Below, in pieces: positions 60,178-64,000 of a stretch of DNA of 64,000 nt (the first letter of the stretch is position 1; the number at the start of each line of letters is the position of its first letter). The position numbers and the translations under genes are program-made. The notes beneath the pieces are model-generated. The model saw only the letters and a list, made by a program, of their open reading frames with translations. It had not been told where the DNA came from and made no database searches. The DNA comes from Echinicola salinicaeni (GTDB lineage Bacteria > Bacteroidota > Bacteroidia > Cytophagales > Cyclobacteriaceae): NCBI RefSeq assembly GCF_014280965.1, contig NZ_JACODZ010000004.1, forward strand, positions 124,001 to 188,000. Reading direction: 5' to 3'.

Positions 60178-60960
60178 TTATTTTTTGCTTCTTGCTTTTG
60201 TAGCTCTTTTTTTCTTTGGAAGTGTTTCATCTTCGATTTCGTCAGCGACGTCAGCTAAGATTCTTCCACAGTGCTCACAAACGATGATTTTTTTCTTTTC
60301 TCTAATATCAGCTTGTCGTTGGGGAGGGACAATATTAAAGCAACCGCCACAAGCGCCTCTTTTTACTTCAACAACTGCCAATCCGTTTTTGGCGTTGGCA
60401 CGAATCTTTTTATAAGACTTGATGATTCTTTCTTCGATCTTTTTCGTGGCTTTTTCACGTTCAGCTTTCAGTTTTGATTCTTCTGCTTCACTTTCTGCTA
60501 CGATTGTATCAAGTTCTTCTTTCTTCGTGTCAAGATCTTTTTTTCTGTCCTTTAAGGTCTCTTGAAGATCATTTAAGTCTGAGTTTTTTCCTTCAATTCT
60601 CGCCTCAGCCTCGCCAATTTTCTTTTTGGAAACCTGAATCTCCAAATCTTGAAGTTCCAATTCTTTGGTGATGGCGTCATACTCACGATTGTTTCTGACG
60701 TTCATCTGTTGTTCCTGATATTTCTTGATTAGCTTTTCAGACTCCTTAATAGCTTCCTTATGGCCTTTGATTTCATCTTCAAGGGCTACGATGTCATTGT
60801 TGAATTTTTCTAACCTTGTCTCGTAACCAACTATTTCGTCCTCTAAGTCTTGAACTTCCTCAGGAAGGGCTCCCCGAATTTTAAAAATCGCGTCTAAACG
60901 GGAATCTATTTTTTGAAGATTATAAATGGCTTCAAGCTTCTGTGCAACTGTACTTTCCAT
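60178..60960 (-). CDS. Coiled-coil protein with C4 zinc ribbon (CdsZ/DUF164-like)
   Basis: 260 residues. Residues about 1-185 are one long heptad coiled coil rich in Glu and Lys. Residues about 200-240 form a zinc ribbon with two Cys pairs (RGACGGCF and VCEHCGRIL), and the end is basic (KKKRATKARSKK). The family is widespread, next to Nif3-like genes in Bacteroidota, and includes CdsZ of chlamydiae; the exact role is unsettled. It is co-transcribed with the Nif3-like gene (three-base gap) and ends at a strong terminator. Confidence 0.88.
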   Translation of the reverse strand: MESTVAQKLEAIYNLQKIDSRLDAIFKIRGALPEEVQDLEDEIVGYETRLEKFNNDIVALEDEIKGHKEAIKESEKLIKKYQEQQMNVRNNREYDAITKELELQDLEIQVSKKKIGEAEARIEGKNSDLNDLQETLKDRKKDLDTKKEELDTIVAESEAEESKLKAEREKATKKIEERIIKSYKKIRANAKNGLAVVEVKRGACGGCFNIVPPQRQADIREKKKIIVCEHCGRILADVADEIEDETLPKKKRATKARSKK

Positions 60961-60963
60961 GTA

Positions 60964-62064
60964 CTATATGTAAGTTATGGGATTCGTAATGACTTTTGTC
61001 AAATAGAGTGCAATATTACTAAAATTTTGTGACAATATATCCATTAATAACTCTTTTGTGTAAATTTCACTTTCGTAATGGCCGACATCTGATATAACTA
61101 TCTGATTTTCAGCGTCAAAGAATTCATGGTATTTTATATCTGAAGTGATGAAGATATCCGCCTTTGCCCCTTTGGCTGCTCCAAGTAAAAATATTCCAGC
61201 TCCACCACAAATGGCCACTTTCTTAATAGGCTTGTTTCTCAGATGTGTGTGTTTGATGATGTTTAGGTCCATAGATCCTTTCAGATGGAGTAAAAAATCC
61301 TTTTCATCCATCGGATTCTCAAGCTCCCCGATCATTCCGGCACCGACTTCTTGAAATTCGTTTTCGGTTTGTTGTAGGTAATAAGCTACTTCTTCATAAG
61401 GGTGGGATGATTTTAGGGCAGCTATCACTTTTCTTTGTAGGTGTCCAGGGAAAATTAATTCTATTCTGTTTTCCTCAACGGTCTCAGCCTTTCCCTTTTT
61501 ACCGATACTGGGATTGGCTTTTTCTGAAGGCAAGAATGTCCCAGTGCCTTGACTGCTAAAGCTACAATTACTGTATTCTCCAATTGAACCCGCTCCCACT
61601 GAATAAAGGGCATCTAAGACGTCGTCGGTGTTTTCCAAAGGGACAAATGCTGTGAGCTTCATTAGTAATCCTTTTTTGGGAGCTAATATTTTTGTGTTTT
61701 TTAGTCCTATTTTATCACATATTTTTTTGTTGACGCCAGTATGTATATGGTCAAGGTTAGTGTGGATGGCATAAATGGCAATATCATTTTTAATGGCCTT
61801 TAGTACTGTCCTTTCGACATAGTTTTTACCTGTAAGGCTTTTTAATCCCTTGAATACTATTGGATGGTGCGCTACAATCATATTACAGCCCAAGGAAATA
61901 GCTTCTTCCACTACTGCTTCCGTAACGTCTAAAGAACAAAGAATGCCCTTGACCTTTTCATTTGGGTCCCCAGTAATTAATTGGGCATTATCGTAAGATT
62001 CCTGATAGGAGGGTGGAGCTATGCTTTCCAGGTAGGAAACTACATCTCTAATCAAATTAACCAT
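60964..62064 (-). CDS. Nif3-like dinuclear metal centre protein
   Basis: 366 residues. The Nif3/GTP cyclohydrolase I type 2 family forms hexameric toroids with a two-metal site. Metal ligands are seen in IVAHHPIVFKG (residues about 64-74), HTNLDHIHTG near 98 and, near the end, DVGHYESE. Between the halves (about 130-250) there is the extra PII-like YqfO domain, which makes the protein longer than bare Nif3 (about 250). Biochemical function is not established. First gene of a pair with the zinc-ribbon protein. Confidence 0.92.
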   Translation of the reverse strand: MVNLIRDVVSYLESIAPPSYQESYDNAQLITGDPNEKVKGILCSLDVTEAVVEEAISLGCNMIVAHHPIVFKGLKSLTGKNYVERTVLKAIKNDIAIYAIHTNLDHIHTGVNKKICDKIGLKNTKILAPKKGLLMKLTAFVPLENTDDVLDALYSVGAGSIGEYSNCSFSSQGTGTFLPSEKANPSIGKKGKAETVEENRIELIFPGHLQRKVIAALKSSHPYEEVAYYLQQTENEFQEVGAGMIGELENPMDEKDFLLHLKGSMDLNIIKHTHLRNKPIKKVAICGGAGIFLLGAAKGAKADIFITSDIKYHEFFDAENQIVISDVGHYESEIYTKELLMDILSQNFSNIALYLTKVITNPITYI

Positions 62065-62095
62065 ATATTTGTATTTACCTTTTGATTCAAAATTA
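62064..62095. promoter_or_regulatory. Overlapping divergent promoters of nif3-like gene and lpxK
   Basis: A plus-strand -7 box TATATTTG (62064-62071) points to lpxK and overlaps the Nif3-like start codon by one base. A minus-strand -7 box TAATTTTG (62095-62088) points to the Nif3-like gene, giving a leader of about 20 bases. The two transcription units thus share about 40 bases and may interfere. Confidence 0.5.
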
Positions 62096-62109
62096 TAAAA
62101 AATAAAGTA

Positions 62110-63177
62110 ATGCAGCCCAATCAGTATTTTATGTATCCTTTTTCCCTTTTATATGATGGGATTACCCGTTTGAGGAACAGGATGTTTGATACTGGTCTAA
62201 AGAAAAGTGTTGCCTTCGAAATCCCGACTATTGTAGTGGGCAATTTGGCGATTGGCGGTACTGGGAAGACTCCCATGGTGGAGTTTTTTGTTGAGAATTT
62301 CAAGGAGTTTCATGAAGTGGCTACACTTAGCAGAGGGTATGGGCGTAAGACCAAGGGATTTATTTTGGCAGGACTTGGCGTAACTGCCGATGAAATTGGG
62401 GACGAGCCTTTTCAGGTTTTTTCCAAATATGGCCATGAAATAACTGTGGCAGTTGGAGAGCAAAGAATTCTAGCCATTCCACAGATAATTGTCGAGCGTC
62501 CAGCTACTGAATTAGTGATTCTCGATGATGCTTTCCAGCACAGGTATGTTAAGGGTGATTTGAATGTTTTGTTGACGACTTTTCAGCGGCCTTTTTTCAA
62601 AGACCATGTGCTGCCTTTGGGTATGCTCAGAGAGCGTCCTGAAGGTGCGGGCAGGGCGGATGTGGTTGTGGTGACCAAATCCCCAGAAACATTGGGTGAG
62701 GCCACTAAAAGAGCGTATTTAGAACAAATCCGGCCTTTTGTGAAAAAACATTGTCCAGTGCTTTTTGCAGGGCTTAAATATGGAGAACCATATAATGTTC
62801 GTAATAAAGAAAAGGGGGATTTCCGAAAAGTTATTTTGGTCAGTGGTATTGCTAATAATAAATTATTGAAACAATGGGTGTCCAGTAATTATGAGTTAGT
62901 TGAAGTATTGGAATACAGTGATCACCATCATTATAATGAAAAGGATATTAAATATATGGTCGAGCAAATAAAACGACATAAGGGAGCAAATCCAGTGCTT
63001 CTGACTACTGAGAAAGACGCTGTAAAACTTAATGCCAATAAATTTCTTCCTTATTTGCAAGAAATTCCGATTTTTGCGGTGCCCGTTCAGGTGAGATTTG
63101 AGGAAAAGGACAGGGATACCCTGCTGGACATGGCATCAAAAGTCATTAGAAACAAAGCCTATAAAAGTGAAGTGTAA
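62110..63177 (+). CDS. lpxK: Tetraacyldisaccharide 4'-kinase
   Basis: 355 residues. It phosphorylates the lipid A disaccharide at the 4' position on the inner membrane. The N-terminal membrane anchor region (MYPFSLLYDGITRLRNRMFD) is followed by the P-loop VGNLAIGGTGKTPMVEFF near residues 45-60. TLSRGYGRKTKGF and ILDDAFQHRYVKGDLNVLL are also present, together with the HHHYNEKD and TTEKDAVKL motifs. All LpxK hallmarks are intact, so the organism makes lipid A. Its end overlaps the porin gene by 11 bases. Confidence 0.96.
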   Translation: MQPNQYFMYPFSLLYDGITRLRNRMFDTGLKKSVAFEIPTIVVGNLAIGGTGKTPMVEFFVENFKEFHEVATLSRGYGRKTKGFILAGLGVTADEIGDEPFQVFSKYGHEITVAVGEQRILAIPQIIVERPATELVILDDAFQHRYVKGDLNVLLTTFQRPFFKDHVLPLGMLRERPEGAGRADVVVVTKSPETLGEATKRAYLEQIRPFVKKHCPVLFAGLKYGEPYNVRNKEKGDFRKVILVSGIANNKLLKQWVSSNYELVEVLEYSDHHHYNEKDIKYMVEQIKRHKGANPVLLTTEKDAVKLNANKFLPYLQEIPIFAVPVQVRFEEKDRDTLLDMASKVIRNKAYKSEV

Positions 63178-64000
63178 ACAGCTATTTGTCTTATTTTTAT
63201 TCATGTTAATGTTTAGCATGACCGCCTTCGGACAAACGGGGAGAGGGCAAGAGGCTACTGGTGGAAGCGAAGAGGAAGAGCAGCAACAAAGAAGAGGAGG
63301 ATTGATAGATGATTCCACCAAGATGGTATATGGGCCAAAAACATCCCTTTACTTTCTGGAAGAGAATGTCCGCTTCAATAAAATGGAAAAAACACCCCTT
63401 GATACTGGGCTTACCAATTTTCATAATTTCGAACCTGTATTTAAAAGCGGAAACAAATACCAGGACCTGGGCAATTTAGGTAGTGCAGCAAAGCCCGTTT
63501 ATTATGATCTTCCAGGTAAAATCGGTGCTAGGTCTGGCTTTGATGTTTATGATTTGTATTATAGGTCTCCTGATAGCTTGAAGTATTTCGATACCAAATC
63601 ACCCTATACTAAGTTGGAAGCTTTTTATGGTGGAGGTAATCGGAATTTGCTGAATGTTGAATTTGCCAGAAATATTACCCCTACTTGGAATGTGGGGTTT
63701 AATTTTAATACTGTTAGGGCCAGGAAGACTCTTAACCCAAATGCCAGGGATGATAATATGGCTGAACAAACCAGTTATTCTATTCATACCAATTATCAAT
63801 CGGATAATGGTAAGTATATGCTTTTGGCCAATTTTTCCAGGATGCATCATAAGGTTTATGAGCAGGGAGGGATTATTTCCCCTGAGGTGGATAGCACATC
63901 CTTGTATTTTACTTATGAAGACTCCAAGGTTTGGTTGAGCAATAGTGAGGCTGTAGACTTGAGGCAAGATTATCACCTTTATCAGCAGTTTGAGCTTCTC
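63167..64000 (+). CDS. Putative porin, 5' part (cut by window edge)
   Basis: An open frame runs from a GTG at 63167 to the window end (278 codons seen). The GTG start gives a clear signal peptide ending MTAFGQ at about residue 24; ATGs at 63203, 63209 and 63218 would truncate it. The mature part has a Gly/Glu/Arg-rich linker (GRGQEATGGSEEEEQQQRR, 19 residues), then TKMVYGPKTSLYFLEENVRFNKM and alternating strands (PYTKLEAFYGGGNRNLLNVE, NITPTWNVGFNF). This matches the Bacteroidota 'putative porin' barrels. It overlaps lpxK by 11 bases, in another frame, so the two are translationally linked. Confidence 0.85.
   Translation, partial: MKCKQLFVLFLFMLMFSMTAFGQTGRGQEATGGSEEEEQQQRRGGLIDDSTKMVYGPKTSLYFLEENVRFNKMEKTPLDTGLTNFHNFEPVFKSGNKYQDLGNLGSAAKPVYYDLPGKIGARSGFDVYDLYYRSPDSLKYFDTKSPYTKLEAFYGGGNRNLLNVEFARNITPTWNVGFNFNTVRARKTLNPNARDDNMAEQTSYSIHTNYQSDNGKYMLLANFSRMHHKVYEQGGIISPEVDSTSLYFTYEDSKVWLSNSEAVDLRQDYHLYQQFELL

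Noticed and set aside
1-64000. CRISPR arrays, tRNA or rRNA genes, insertion sequences, prophage
   Set aside because: I found no regularly spaced repeats, no tRNA-like arm patterns in the gaps and no transposase, integrase or phage protein among the open frames.

Overview
The window looks like a chromosomal segment of a Bacteroidota bacterium, most likely order Cytophagales (Cyclobacteriaceae-like). The signs are low GC, promoters of the Bacteroidota type (-7 box TAnnTTTG) and almost no Shine-Dalgarno sequences. Marker families point the same way: a type IX secretion C-terminal domain protein paired with PorP/SprF, an IPExxxVDY protein, a Lgt with a large insertion, MenF/MenD/MenB/MenE, and 'putative porin' barrels. 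The placement rests on gene families, not on a search. I see no tRNA, rRNA, CRISPR array, insertion sequence or phage gene.

Layout. 0.1-2.8 kb: a Tat-exported Gfo/Idh/MocA oxidoreductase and a NeuD/PglD-type acetyltransferase. 2.8-8.0 kb: a sulfur-stress module with a Crp/Fnr regulator, a tandem universal stress protein, TauE/SafE, a CstB-like persulfide dioxygenase-rhodanese and two YeeE/YedE half-transporters. Two promoters here carry CRP-like palindromes at identical spacing. 8-16 kb: an MFS transporter, metG, a small Cys-rich protein, a phosphopantetheinyl transferase, oligopeptidase B and mscL. 16-21 kb: an outer-membrane group (helix-hairpin-helix barrel, PorV/PorQ-like barrel, POTRA barrel). 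21-34.4 kb: housekeeping genes (yidD, lgt, nadE, rnc, fabF, acpP, pyk, miaA, pfkA) and a five-gene run joining two response regulators to RqcH. 34.4-39.4 kb: a 960-base gene-free stretch, then a T9SS cargo protein and its PorP/SprF partner. 39.6-45.3 kb: exopolysaccharide genes (two nucleotide-sugar enzymes, Wza, Wzc) without glycosyltransferases. 45.3-48 kb: pabB, a YceI lipoprotein and a gamma-carbonic anhydrase. 48-50.8 kb: two paralogous proteins of a family I do not recognise, behind a palindrome-rich promoter. 51-59 kb: cytochrome bd oxidase and menaquinone genes. 59-64 kb: a histidine phosphatase, a small exported protein, a zinc-ribbon protein, a Nif3-like protein, lpxK and a porin cut by the window edge.

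Two parts deserve most attention. First, the paralog pair at 48024-50747: the larger member carries two similar Ser/Gly-rich, hairpin-like insertions that the smaller one lacks, which suggests a two-component assembly. Second, the sulfur module: the recognition helix of the Crp-type protein (R-E-x-x-S-R) fits the TGTGA-N6-TCAC sites centred about 40 bases before the predicted starts of tauE and the cstB-like gene.
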